Origin: Rheum nobile
Lineage: Eukaryota; Streptophyta; Magnoliopsida; Caryophyllales; Polygonaceae
Direction of reading: 5' to 3'
DNA length: 64,000 bases
Assembly: GCA_027886185.1 (NCBI GenBank)
Contig: WOAB01000018.1
Location: forward strand, 434,001-498,000
This document shows, piece after piece, positions 10,701 to 22,060 of this stretch (positions within the stretch are counted from its first letter, which is position 1; every line of letters begins with the position of its first letter). Below the pieces are notes generated by a model. That model worked only from the letters and a program-made list of their open reading frames with translations. It did not search any database and was not told where the DNA came from. The translations under genes and the position numbers were made by a program.

Positions 10701-12213
10701 AAAAATCAAATCACAATTGGAAAAGTAATTTACTAAGCTCATATATTAAATATTGTTAGAATATAACATCCCACTAAGCTCGTATATTTGATATTTTTAT
10801 CAAAATGATATTGTTGGAATATAATATCCAACATCAGAAAGTTGAGAATAATGGTCTGTTTGGATTTCAATTAGATTGCATTATCTTGTATTAAATTGAT
10901 AATAAATGTAATTTAATACAAGATAATGCATTTTAATATATTATTTGAGGAGATCCAAACAGATCGTAAAAGGCGTAATATATAAGTTTAGTAAATTACT
11001 CTTTTTATTACCAATTGATTAATTTTATGATAAAATCATATATTAGTCATATCAGAGGTTTAATTCTATATACTCTTCAGTGTACCCTATAGACTAAACT
11101 GTGTACCCTATAAATCCTAAATCATAAACCCTAAATCTTACACTCTAAACCCTAATTTTTAATTATTAATCCTAATTTAAAATTTAAAATATAAAATATA
11201 AAATAAATAAGTAAAACTTAAAGGGTGCATTTAAAGGGTGCATGACCAATCTTATAAACATATCCGCACGATCCCATAAAATTAAATAGATATTAATATT
11301 CATCCATTTCCAACAATAACATATCCCATTTAGACCCTTCATTACCTGAAGGTGGGGGACCACCAACGGACGGAGATATCGGCGGGGGCGGTGGAGCAGT
11401 AGTGGAGTTGGTTGATATCGGCGGCGGTGGAGCAGTAGTGGAGTTGGTTGAGTAGAAAAGTGAAAGACTGTACCTCATCTGGCAATTCGGATAGAACACC
11501 ATGCCCCATTCAGACCCGAAAAAATTGCTTAACGCATACCTAAGCCCACCCATGAGGCAACCCTCACAATCCGACCCGACAATATCGGGGCTGCACTGCA
11601 CAAGACAATACACCGTCTCGAACTGCGTTATGGTCGCGTCTCCGGTCGCGAACTCCAACGGGTCGCCCCCGTGCGCAGCCTTCTTGATGAGCGTGTACAT
11701 CACGCCGCTGAGTACTTGACTGAACTTGGTAGGGTCCGAAACGTTGTTATAGCTGATCCACCACCTGGACAACCATGTGTCGGTCCACGTGCCGACGTGG
11801 GACTGGTCGTCGTACCAAAAGGTGCACTCTTGAAAAACGATGAGTGCCATCCTTATGGGGAAGCACTTGCCTCCTTCCGACCCCACCTGGGTGGCGGCTT
11901 TGATGCAGTCGTGGCAGAGCTGGCCGGAGATGTCGCCACGGCAGTAGTACTGGGCGTAGGTGGTGTTGGAGTCGCCGGCGGAGGAGTTGTAGAAGTGGGC
12001 CCCGGAAGCGTGGGATACGAGGTCGGAGAAGACGAGTTTCAGGTTTTGGTGGTAGGGGCTCTCGAGGGTGTAGTTGCCGTAGCGGGTCCCATTGCAGGCG
12101 GTCCCGTAGTAGTTGGGTCGGGTCGGAATTTGGGAGCTGATTTGCTTTGGCAGGAAAGTTACCAAGGCGATGACAAGGATGAATGTTTTGAGAAGGCTTG
12201 CAAATGAAACCAT
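7735..12213 (-). CDS. Cysteine-rich receptor-like kinase (DUF26 RLK), seven exons
   Basis: Exons on the minus strand, joined by GT-AG introns: 11346-12213, 10111-10260, 9862-9989, 9111-9319, 8760-8997, 8532-8682, 7735-8049. Exon 1 encodes a signal peptide (hydrophobic LLKTFILVIALVTFLP), two DUF26/Gnk2 domains with the C-x8-C-x2-C signature (CRGDISGQLCHDC and CSPDIVGSDCEGC) and a proline-rich linker. Exon 2 encodes the transmembrane helix (IVVPVAAGAGSILVLCGVSF) and a basic stop-transfer patch. Exons 3-7 encode the Ser/Thr kinase: glycine loop LGEGGFGSVYKG, VAIKRL lysine, HRDLKSSN, DFGMAKL and GYMAPEYA. Known family role: a plasma-membrane receptor kinase in stress and defence signalling; the ligand is unknown. 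Exon 4 is 209 bp; I recall 211, 238 and 151 bp for the matching exons of this kinase superfamily, and exons 5 and 6 fit exactly. The 2-bp shortfall falls at a T run near 9112-9118 and shifts the frame into exon 5, so this is either a recent pseudogene or an assembly error. Confidence 0.88.
8200..8425. repeat. AT-rich block with degenerate CCCTAAA motifs, CRK intron 6
   Basis: It lies in the intron at 8050-8531. It consists of degenerate CCTAAA/CCCTAAA (plant telomere-like) units and ends in a block (TTAATTATTATTCCTAATTT, then AAAATATAAAAT) that is repeated with changes at 11150-11230 in intron 1 of the same gene. It may be an old shared transposon or a slippage-grown repeat. Confidence 0.6.
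10368..10391. repeat. (TA)n microsatellite in CRK intron 1
   Basis: About ten uninterrupted TA dinucleotides within the intron at 10261-11345. Likely length-variable. Confidence 0.9.
10854..10965. mobile_element. MITE-like hairpin element in CRK intron 1
   Basis: About 112 bp bounded by inverted TCTGTTTGGAT / ATCCAAACAGA. Inside is a perfect 21-bp inverted repeat (10877-10897 against 10910-10930) separated by 12 bp. The whole unit can fold into a long hairpin. No coding capacity. Degenerate relatives with the same GTCTGTTT start lie at about 37031-37135 and 38079-38186. The superfamily is not assigned because I cannot fix a target duplication. Confidence 0.7.
11090..11240. repeat. AT-rich block with degenerate CCCTAAA motifs, CRK intron 1
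   Basis: Second copy of the block described at 8200-8425: ATAAACCCTAAATC and CTCTAAACCCTAA are followed by TTAATTATTAATCCTAATTT and an AAAATATAAAAT run. Non-coding, inside the first intron of the receptor-like kinase gene. Confidence 0.6.
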
Positions 12214-12243
12214 TATTAATTATTAATTGCTGTGATCGATGGA

Positions 12244-12254
12244 TTTTATATAAT
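12244..12254 (-). promoter_or_regulatory. Possible TATA box of the CRK gene
   Basis: On the minus strand TTATATAAAA lies about 32-40 bp upstream of the start codon at 12213. If this is the TATA box the 5' leader would be only a few bases long, so a more distal promoter remains possible. Confidence 0.35.
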
Positions 12255-12589
12255 TTGTTCGTGTTAATCCAACAATGGGTTATGACTTATGAGGGTTTTA
12301 TATCTCATTAGGATGTTGGCAAGCAAGTTGATTGTTTTTTTAATTAATTGGTAGAAAGAGAGACGATACTCTCGCACGCTTAATTAATCAAAAAAAAAAG
12401 CAAAAAACTACATCCGAATCATAGCAACACCTTTAACGTCATCCAACAAAATCGAAACAACACTGCTAATAGGTTCAACTAAAATATGATAACTAGAAGG
12501 AAAATCAAAAGCGACCCGATTAGCCTCTCTATAGACATGACGAAATTAGACAATTCATTCCCTACTAATAAAACAAGTTGATTGTTTTT

Positions 12590-12728
12590 TAGGTCTTGAT
12601 CGCCTGATTCGATCGGTCGAAACCGACGTCAGTATCTCCATACACGCCTCCAACAAAAATCGAACTCGAGACCTTTGGATAAAACACTTAAGAGAGTCTA
12701 GCGCCAAACCACTAGATCAGCATTCAAT
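12590..12728 (-). mobile_element. Possible tRNA-derived SINE remnant
   Basis: Read on the minus strand, a segment with CTAGTGGTTTGGCGC (box A-like, about 12701-12715) is followed about 40 bp later by GGTCTCGAGTTCGA (box B-like, 12660-12673). This arrangement matches the Pol III promoter at the head of plant SINEs. No clear tail or target duplication is visible, so it is a tentative call. Confidence 0.35.
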
Positions 12729-13430
12729 GAATCTGGCACGTACATTTAGTCTATTTTAGGACGTACATCAGAAAGAGCATTGAATAATTCTATTGTGATG
12801 CATATTGCTATATCATAGATGTCAATGTTTTGATGATCGAGTACATAAACCTAAAGAATGTTTACATGACTACGTCAACCGTAATATTTATATGGCTGAA
12901 AAGTACCTGACCTAATACATATATAAGAAGTTTCATAATCGATACATGTTGCCAATGACGGATTTAGAACTTAATCGAAGGGGACGAGTTTCATATATTT
13001 TTCACTTCATAAATTAATCAACATTTATATTAATATTTTTAACACTATAAAAATATGAGATTCACTTTTTGAAATTTGATTAACTCATACAATATATACT
13101 CTATTTTTTAGCATTTTGAATTTTTTTAAAATAATGTAAGATTTTTAATTTTTTGTGTTAATAAAAAAATTAAAATATGGAAGGAAAAAAAAAGAGAGAA
13201 ATAAACTTATAAACATGCTTAATAAACACAAAAATTTTAACAAAACAATTAAGACTCAATTTTTTTACAAAGGTTGAAAAAATAATGGATTGAATAATTG
13301 AACCCATGACCTTTTGTTTTTTCACACAAGTTTTAAGAAATACCACTAGGTCAATGCATATTTCTTGTCATTTATTTATCATTTTGTGTATATATAATAA
13401 AAATTAAAAATTCAAAGGAAGGTCTAAACC
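12729..13430. other. Intergenic AT-rich DNA
   Basis: No gene or clear repeat seen between the receptor-kinase promoter side and the Mutator-like element. Confidence 0.5.
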
Positions 13431-14097
13431 AAAAATTCGACATATTATAATAGAGTCTCGTTCCGATACAATCGGGCCTTAAGATAAACTCTACACACAA
13501 ACCACAACCGTAGGATGGAGGAGATGGATGTCCACGATTGAACGAGAAGCAAAACGGGATAATCAGGGGATTTGAGACGCGGTGGCAAACTTGTAATTTA
13601 GAGGAAATTGAACGTGGAAATACAGGATTGCCCTTACCCCTAACCGGCGCCAAGACCCTCTCACACTCTCTGAAACCAAATATATACACCAGTTGAAGAG
13701 ACGAAAGCGAGGCGAGCGAAACACCAATCGACGAAAGACCATTTGCCACGATTGAACGAGAAGCCGAACTCGATTGAGAAAGACGTTCATTGTTGAAGAG
13801 GAAAACACCAATCGACGCACTCAGTCGCTCTGATTTGAACAATTACAATAAAATACAACGAAAAACAACATGAGCGACACAGATTACAGTGGAGAGGACT
13901 TTGGAGGTACGAATAACACATTTAGGGTTTCAATTTCACGAAAACGTATAGATTACTAAAAAATCAAGGATTCGAAAGTTTCTTAAATGTTGTTGAACCA
14001 TTAGAAACACAGAGCGAATCTGTTTTGGTTTCTTCAGTATTTTTTTTCGTTGCGACATTGTTTTTGTCTTCAGAATTCTATGTTCATGTCGTTTCCT

Positions 14098-15481
14098 GAG
14101 GTTCATCTGGGACTTGGAGGTTCATTATCTTCTTAAAGAGTTCATCCCTTTGTGATGAAAAATTAGGTTTATCTGAGGTTCATTTTAGGTGTTGGGGGTT
14201 CATTAGGTTTTTCTGAGGTTCATTTTAGGTGTTGGGGGTTCATTTGCTTTTATAGGGTTCATTAGGTTTTTCTGAGGTTTATTTTAGGTGTTAGGGGTTC
14301 ATTTTAGGTGTTGGGGGTTCATTAGGTTTTTCTGAGGTTCATTTTAGGTGTTGGGGGTTCATTTTAGGTGTTGGGGGTTCATTAGGTTTTTCTGAGGTTC
14401 ATTTTAGGTATTGGGGGTTTATTTGCTTTTACAGGGTTCATTGGGTTTTTCTGAGGTTCATTTTAGGTGTTGGGGGTTCATTTTAGGTGTTGGGGGTTCA
14501 TTAGGTATTTATGAGGTTCATTTTAGGTGTATGGGGTTCATTAGGTTTTTCTGAGGTTCATTTTAGGTGTAGGGGGTTCATTTGCTTTTACAGGGTTGAT
14601 TAGGTTTTTCTGAGGTTCATTTTAGGTATTGGGGGTTCATTTGCTTTTACAGGGTTTATTAGGTTTTTCTGAGGTTCATTTTAGGTGTTGGGAGTTCATT
14701 TTAGGTGTTGGGGGTTCATTAGGTTTTTCTGAGGTTCATTTTAGGTGTTGGGGATTCATTTGCTTTTACAGGGTTCATTAGGTTTTTCTGAGGTTCATTT
14801 TAGGTGTTGGGGGTTCATTTTAGGTGTTGGGGGTTCATTAGGTTTTTCTGAGGTTCATTTTAGGTGTTGGGGGTTCATTTTAGGTGTTGGGGGTTCATTA
14901 GGTTTTTCTGAGGTTCATTTTAGGTGTTGGGGGTTCATTTTAGGTGTTGGGGATTCATTAGGTTTTTCTGAGGTTCATTTTAGGTGTTGGGGTTCATTTT
15001 AGGTGTTGGGGGTTCATTAGGTTTTTATGAGGTTCATTTTAGGTGTTGGGAGTTCATAGGTTTTTCTGAGGTTCATTTTAGGTGTTGGGGGTTCATTTTA
15101 GGTGTTGGGGGTTCATTAGGTTTTTCTGAGGTTCATTTTAGATGTTGGGGGTTCATTTGCTTTTACAGGGTTCATTAGGTTTTTCTGAGGTTCATTTTAG
15201 GTGTTGGGGGTTCATTTTAGGTGTTGGGAGTTCATTAGGTTTTTCTGAGGTTTATTTTAGGTATTGGGGGTTCATTTTAGGTGTTGGGGGTTCATTAGTT
15301 TTTTCTGAGGTTCATTATAGGTGTTGGGGGTTCATTTACTTTTACAGGGTTCATTAGGTTTTTCTAAGGTTCATTTTAGGTGTTGGGGTTCATTTTAGGT
15401 GTTGGGGGTTCATTTTAGGGGTTGGGGGTTCATTAGTTTTTTCTGAGATTCATTTTAGGTATTGGGGGTTCATTTGCTTTT
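14098..15481 (+). repeat. GGTTCAT minisatellite, 20-bp unit with 60-bp higher order, in intron 1
   Basis: About 1.4 kb of tandem 20-bp units. Two main types alternate: GGTTCATTTTAGGTGTTGGG and GGTTCATTAGGTTTTTCTGA. The commonest order is two of the first and one of the second, giving a 60-bp period, with occasional TTTGCTTTTACA variants. The array fills most of the 13907-15586 intron of the Ulp1-like gene. Long open frames across it (for example 14745-15357) are a by-product of the 60-bp period and not genes. Confidence 0.93.
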
Positions 15482-17221
15482 ATAGTGTATGAACTTCTAT
15501 GCAGTTGTTGTATTTAAACAGGATATTGATACAGTTTACTTCATAGTCTGAAGTTGGTCTTACAATTGTCCTGTTTCTCTTAGCAGGCTCAACTAGACAA
15601 TCGCGACAACGAAAAAGGCTTACACACAAAGACATTGAGGTGCCATACGAGAGTACAAGCAGTGATGACATTCCACTGGTAAGGAGAATCTCTGCGAACA
15701 AATCTGTTGTAAAGAGAACACAGCACCAAAAGAGCACAACACCAACTAAAAAAGGCACAAGAACGCTGAGACAAAAGATGAGGAGTATTAAGAGAGAGAG
15801 ACAGCCAGGGAACAAGGTTTTGAAGGGACAAGCTTCAAAATCAGAACAACCTCCACAAAAAAAGCAGTGTACCGAAACAGCAAACTCTGAAGAAAAACCT
15901 GAAGATGAGAAGCTTTCTCAGTCTTCTACACCAGGCAACACCACTGCAGAGACACCAACCATACAAGCAGATGAATTGGATTTAGAAGTAGAAGGCAAGG
16001 GGAAAGGAAAGGAGGTTGAAGACAAAGAAAGCCTCAGCTCACAGGAAGAGAAGAAGAGCAGTTCATCTCAGAGTTCTGAAAACACACCATCCACCAGATG
16101 ATGCACTATATCAGCCGTTGCAAGTCAACACCTTCTCCAGCGTGGCAAACCATCTTCGCAGGAGACCAATGACACAACGTCATCGGGCGGTTCCGACGAC
16201 GTACAACCAACAAAACCAACCACAAGGTCAATGGCTGCAATTTAGCCAGATGCAGCAGTTCAGTTAGGGAGTTCCAGTGAAGAGGAGTTTGAGGAAAAAT
16301 TGAGGAAGAAACCAAAGACTACAGAGATTGAAGGGAGAAAGGACAAGGGGAAAAGGAAAATTGAGGTTGACAAGGAAGAAACAGCCAAGAAGACCAACAA
16401 AGGAAAATGGGCTGTAGTGAAGGAAAGAGGAGAGATGAAGCTGTTAATCACCAAGAAAAAAAAGGAGAACCAGAGAGAAACAAAGGACAACAAGGAGTTG
16501 GAGATAATCCCTGCCCACCTCAAGATAAAGACAGAAGACGATGGCTCCCAGTACATGTGGTTGAAAACTAGAAATATCCCAAAAGTCTTTGTCAATGCAC
16601 TAGAAGCTATCCCTGAAAACAGGAAGGCACAGGCTAAGGTGTGGATTAGGGAGATGGGATTTGAGAGCTTGCTGGATTTAAAGATTAAAGGAGTTCCTCA
16701 CTGCCTCGCATTCTGGATCCTTGAACACTATGATGAGGTCAAGTCTGAGATAAAGCTGGGGGATGGCATCACCATTAAGGTGACAGAGGATGAAGTCCAG
16801 AGGGTGCTCATGATCCCTAGAGGCCAGAGGACAGTGGAAAGGAGAGGCAAAGAGGCTGCTGATGACGCCATTATAAAGGAATGGAAAGAATATTTCGACA
16901 ACATCAAGCAAATTAGGCCAAGTCATCTGGCAGCCAAGCTCAAAACCTGCACCGACAAACTCTGGTTCAAAAGGTTATTCCTCGTCATGTTCATGTATGT
17001 CCTCGTCGAGAGCAACCAAAAAGGAACTATTCCTCAGCACATGATGATCAGCAACGTTGAGGATGTAAAGGGATACAACTGGTGTCGGTTTGTAATAAGT
17101 GTCTTGCCTCATACAACAACCGAATGGAAGGCCAAGAAAGAGAGGTTCTTCAGAGGCCCAATCGTCTTCCTTGTGGTAAAAAACTCTTGTTTAATTTTTT
17201 TTGTAAAAAACATCCAATACT

Positions 17222-17800
17222 GTGTCTTGCAGGTTCATTTATTTTCTAATGCAGGTTCATTGGTTTGACTTGTAGCAACATTTAGTAGTGAGTGTACTCT
17301 GTCCAAGCATTGGGTTCATTAGTTATAACTACTAGGTTCATCATTTACAACTAACAGGTTCATTGAGTATAAGGAACAGGTTCATCAGACATAGAATAGG
17401 TTATACACTTCAAAAATCGACCAGGTTCATTTAGTTTCTAATGCAGGTTCATTGGTTTGACTTGTAGCAACATTTAGTAGTGAGTGTACTTTGTCCAAGC
17501 ATTGGGTTCATTAGTTATAACTACTAGGTTCATCATTTACAACTAACAGGTTCATTGAGTATAAGGAACAGGTTCATCAGACATAGAATAGGTTATACAC
17601 TTCAAAAATCGACCAGGTTCATTGGGGCTGCCTTGCAGGTTCATTTAGTTTCTAATGCAGGTTCATTGGTTTGACTTGTAGCAACATTTAGTAGTGAGTG
17701 TACTCTGTCCAAGCATTGGGTTCATTAGTTATAACTACTAGGTTCATCATTTACAACTAACAAGTTCATTGAGTATAAGGAACATGTTCATTGAGTATAA
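17222..17800 (+). repeat. GGTTCAT array, about 200-bp unit, intron 2 of Ulp1-like gene
   Basis: Nearly three copies of a unit of about 200-215 bp, each with seven or so GGTTCAT/AGGTTCATC cores separated by 15-25 bp. Copies start near 17242, 17440 and 17656 (GCAGGTTCATTGGTTTGACT). It lies in the 17176-17870 intron. Shorter relatives are in the next introns (18105-18175 and 19560-19640). Confidence 0.92.
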
Positions 17801-20619
17801 GTAACATCTACTACTGTGTATTACTTTCCATGTCATGTGTATACTAATGTATGTATGAACTTCTATGCAGTTGTTGTATTTAGACAGGGTATCTGTCTTC
17901 GGAAATACAAACCCCAATAATACACCAGTGTACCTAGGATGGACAGATGAGAGTTTGGAAGAAAGGGAGAGGAGGGAGATAAAGAGTGGAGGATTTGGAT
18001 TAGGAACTCTTCAAGACCCAACATCATCAAAAGAGGGAAGAGAACAGCCATACATGAACAACAAGCTACAGGTAAACATCAAGCTTCATGTCCAAAAAAT
18101 AGTATAGTGGGTTCATCAGTTTACACAACAAGGTTCATTAATTTACAGATTGAGGTTCATTTATAGTTAAGGTTCACATAAACTTGTTGTCTTGTATGCA
18201 GGACTGGCTTAATAACTTCACCAAACAAAAGATTGTAGTGGCCAACGAAATGTTGAAACTCACTGCCATGATGGAAAACTTGCCAAATGAATTCAATGCA
18301 GAGCCCAAGGTCAAGAGCATGATCAAAACAGCCCAAATGCTGATTGGCAACAAAAAGGCCGAGGAAGAGGAAATAAGCGAATTTGAGAAGATATGGAATA
18401 ATGCCGACCACCCTTTCTGGAACGATCCACAACTCATAGAATGCTTGAGACAGGTGGAGAAGGCTGATGCTTCAAAAGAAAAGATCAACTTCTCAAATGC
18501 TGAACCTTCCACTTATAAGGCAAGACAGGGCATTGATACCACACAAAATTGGGAGGATGTAAACACAGTTATGAATGAGTACATTGACGTGCTCAGTGAC
18601 AGAAAGGAGGAAAGAGATGAAGTTCAACAACTGGAGAAATAGAGGGCGTAAGGCACTGCGCAGGAGACTGTTGTTGGTACTAAGGACAAGGAACCAACAC
18701 CCACCGCACCAACACCCCCAGCACCAACACCCCCCGCACCAACACCAACACCCCCAGCACCAACACCCCCCGCACCAATACCCCCAGCACCAACAACAAG
18801 GAAGAAGGCCAGAAAGTCTCCAGATTTGACAATTCCATCATTCAAGCTGATAAGTTCAGAGGAGATGGATGACGTTGAAACTGAGAAAGACGATGATGAA
18901 GAACCTTCAGTGCCTGATTCACACAACAAGAAGGAAGTGCTCATAGGGTCAGAGGAGGTACAAGAAATTGGTGTTGCGGAAGCGATGGATGAAGAACAAG
19001 CAGTGGCTGCTGCACAGAAGGACAAGGAGCTCGCTGAAGCGGAAAAGGCAAACGAAAAGGGCAAGGGGAAACAAGTGGTGGCTGATGCTGATGTAGTTCA
19101 CGGGCCAAGGCACAAGAAACATGGGGAAAAGCTCAAAAGCCCCTACAAAAGCCGCACTGTCGACATCTTTACTAATAGACCAAAGGAGGCAATCGTGATG
19201 CACAACTACTGTAACCACTGTAGCATAGGAGGGTAAGATATACATACATTCTGACATATTTTATTTTATTATTATGCAAAATATTAGAGATAAAGGTTTA
19301 CTACTGCATAACACTTTTGTTTTTATGCAATTGAATAGTGAGGCGCTCTTCAAACACAAGTCGCTGAAAGTCTCTGGAATGGAGTTGGCAATGGATGTGG
19401 ACATCCACTACAAAGCAATTGATGCTTGGTCAACCATTCTGAACACTAATGAGGAGGTAAAAAGCAGCAACAAGCTCAGTAGAGCATTCCTGTATGTATA
19501 CCAAATGGTAAGTAAAAATGGTTAAAAGTTAAAAGAATAAGCTGCATGAATATATACTATGAGGTTCAACAGTTAATAAAATGAGGTTCATCATATGAAA
19601 AGTGAAGTCCTATAAGTTCAACAATTTATCTGTCCAGGTTGTGGCTTGAATATATAATTCGCGTATACTAACAAAAAAATCATGAAATGGTGAAACAGAA
19701 TGTAACCTTGAAAGATCAACTCGGCGAGTTCATGAGGAACTTCAACAACGCCGTGGCTGAGGTGCATGGAAGAAAATTAAAGGACATAGACATGGTAAAT
19801 TTATTACTAGTCTAAGCTTGCTTGTTTTTGAATTTATTCTGTTAATAATTTTTTGTGAGTTAATTTCAAACGTCACTAACTAAACGCATTATTACAAGCT
19901 TTAGTACCGGTCATAATCCACAATGACCGTTACTTTCTCATTGCCATGAACATTAAGAGTAAAAGCATTCATGTGCTAGACAGTGTGCCGAACAACGGTG
20001 ATATGGAGCTCTATAAGGAAGCAATTCAGAAGATTGTAAGTGTACAATAGTTGATTAAATTGTGTTGTTACAACGTTTTTTGTCTGTTTGGGTTAAAATT
20101 CATTTGTTGTCTTTATATCTTGTCTGCAGGTACACATGACTGAAATTTACCTCAACCAGAATCACTTGGCCAAGAGAGCAAGCGACCTTGAATCTACACA
20201 GCATAAGCCGCAGTTGATTCCTCTACCGGTCCAGTCTGATGGTGCAGAAGAGCAAGACTCTGGGGTGTTTATCATGCGATACATGGAGAAGTACATGGGC
20301 GTGCCAAATGAGAAATAGGAGGACCAGATGAACAAGAAGAAGAAGAAGAAGGCCATTGAAGAGCTGAGAATCAAATACGTACATACCATCATCACCTCCG
20401 AAGCTAATGAAATACGAGAAAAGACACTTCAGACCATTAAAGACAACCCTGAAGGACCCTATGTATGAACATTGGATGATTGTTACACTTTTCGTTAGAA
20501 TGATACTAGGTTGATTGTATGGTTTCGGTAAATGTATGATTGCTGAATTGGGTACAATGATACTAGCAGATAGCACTAATCACCTGATTAATTGCCTAAA
20601 GTAGGATGAAGACTTCAAT

Positions 20620-21835
20620 ATATTAGCAGGTTCATCGAGTTTTTATTACAGGTTCATTGGTGTTGTCTTGCAGGTTCATTAATTTTCTCATGCAGGTTCA
20701 TTGATTCATTGAGTATAAGAAACAGGTTCATTGAGTATAAGTAACAGGTTCATCATTTACAACTAACAGGTTCATTGAGTATAAGTAACAGGTTTATTGA
20801 GTATAAGTAACAGGTTCATCACACATGGAATAGGTTGTACACTTCAAAAATATACCAGGTTCATTGGTGGTGTCATGCAGGTTCATTAATTTTTGCATGC
20901 AGGTTCATTGGTTCATTGAGTATAAGTAACAGGTTCATCATGTATAACTAACATGTTCATTGAGTATAAGTAACAGGTTCATCATTTACAACTAGCAGGT
21001 TCATTGAGTATAAGTAACAGGTTCATCACACATGGAATAGGTTGTACACTTCAAAAATATACCAGGTTCATTGGAGATGTCTTGCATGTTCATTAATTTT
21101 TGCATGCAGGTTCATTGGTTCATTGAGTATAAGTAACATGTTCATCATGTATAACTAACAGGTTCATTGAGTATAAGAAACAGGTTTATCATTTACAACT
21201 AACAGGTTTATTGAGTATAAGTAACAGGTTCATCACACATGGAATAGGTTGTATACTTCAAAAATATACCAGGTTCATTGGTGGTGTCTTGCAGGTTCAT
21301 TAATTTTTGCATACAGGTTCATTGAGTATAAGAAACAGGTTCATTGAGTATAAGTAACAGGTTCATCATGTATAACTAATATGTTCATTGAGTATAAGTA
21401 ACAGGTTCATCATTTACAACTAACAAGTTCATTGAATATAAGAAACAGGTTCATCACACATTGAATAGGTTGTACACTTCAAAAATCGACCAGGTTCATT
21501 CGGGTTGTCCTGCAGGTTCATTACTTTACGCATGCAGGTGCATTCAGTATAAGTAACAGGTTCATCATGTATTACTAACGAGTTCATTGAGTATAAGAAA
21601 CAGGATCATCACACATGGATATAGGTTGTACAATTCAAAAATCGACCAGGTTCATTGGTGGTGTCTTGCAGGTTCATCATTTTTTGCATGGAGGTTCATT
21701 GAGTATATATACTAGGTTCATCAGGTACAACTAACAGGTTCATTGATTGGAACTAACAGGTTCATATGCTTCAACTGATAGGTTCATACACTGAAACTAA
21801 CAGGTTCATGGATTGGAACTCAAACAATACCTGCA
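20620..21835 (+). repeat. GGTTCAT array between the two convergent genes
   Basis: About six copies of a unit of roughly 210 bp containing CAGGTTCATTGAGTATAAG, CAGGTTCATCATTTACAAC and a TAGGTTGTACACTTCAAAAA spacer. It is closely related to the intron arrays at 17222-17800 and 23576-24135. It lies between the 3' end of the Ulp1-like gene and the 3' end of the transposase gene. Confidence 0.92.
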
Positions 21836-22060
21836 CCAATGAAAGAATGTAATGAACTCCTTTCATAAGAGGATCATCCGATGAATACAGTATAATCCTG
21901 ACCGAGAAATAAGACGAAATGATGTATGATCTAGAATTAGCACGAGCAATTTCAACTCTTAATGCTGTTTACCAGAGTGGCGTACGTGAACTCCTCAAAA
22001 TTCTTAAAAGTTCAGCAAACGTAAGCAAAAAAAAATGGAATCGAAAAATACTGAAGAGCA

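Larger units (their letters stand above)
13870..20468 (+). pseudogene. Ulp1-like (C48) protease gene of the Mutator-like element
   Basis: Exons inferred from GT-AG sites: 13870-13906, 15587-17175, 17871-18071, 18202-19232, 19339-19507, 19699-19794, 19899-20035, 20130-20468. Start is MSDTDYSGEDFG. Exon 2 is Lys/Glu-rich, then carries the domain typical of plant Ulp1-like genes (GVPHCLAFWILEHYDE, VQRVLMIPRG, KRLFLVMFMYVLVES). Exon 3 has LLYLDRV and YLGWTDESLEERE. Exon 4 includes a Pro/Thr-Ala repeat (18695-18795) and a Glu-rich stretch. Exons 7-8 form the C48 protease end. In-frame stops: 16099, 16243, 18640, 18649 and 20316. The expected catalytic His is Arg (HNDRYFLI) and the expected Cys is Ser (QDSGVFIM); the Asp (VLDS) is kept. 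Exon 7 phase does not close cleanly. The family normally cleaves SUMO-like proteins; this copy should be inactive as a protease. Confidence 0.8.

Noticed and set aside
11671..12207. 178-codon plus-strand ORF opposite the kinase extracellular domain
   Set aside because: It is the antisense shadow of exon 1, which has clear DUF26 motifs, a signal peptide and a correct splice donor.
13372..13842. 156-codon minus-strand ORF upstream of the Ulp1-like gene
   Set aside because: No recognisable domain; it overlaps the inferred leader and end of the Mutator-like element and ends in AT-rich DNA.
14745..15357. Three consecutive plus-strand ORFs with a repeated GSLGFSEVHF-type peptide
   Set aside because: They are produced by the 60-bp period of an intron minisatellite and have no independent start context or family.
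20620..21835. Possible CRISPR array (short repeats with regular spacing)
   Set aside because: The repeat is a 7-bp motif inside larger tandem units, in a plant transposon; spacers are themselves repeated.
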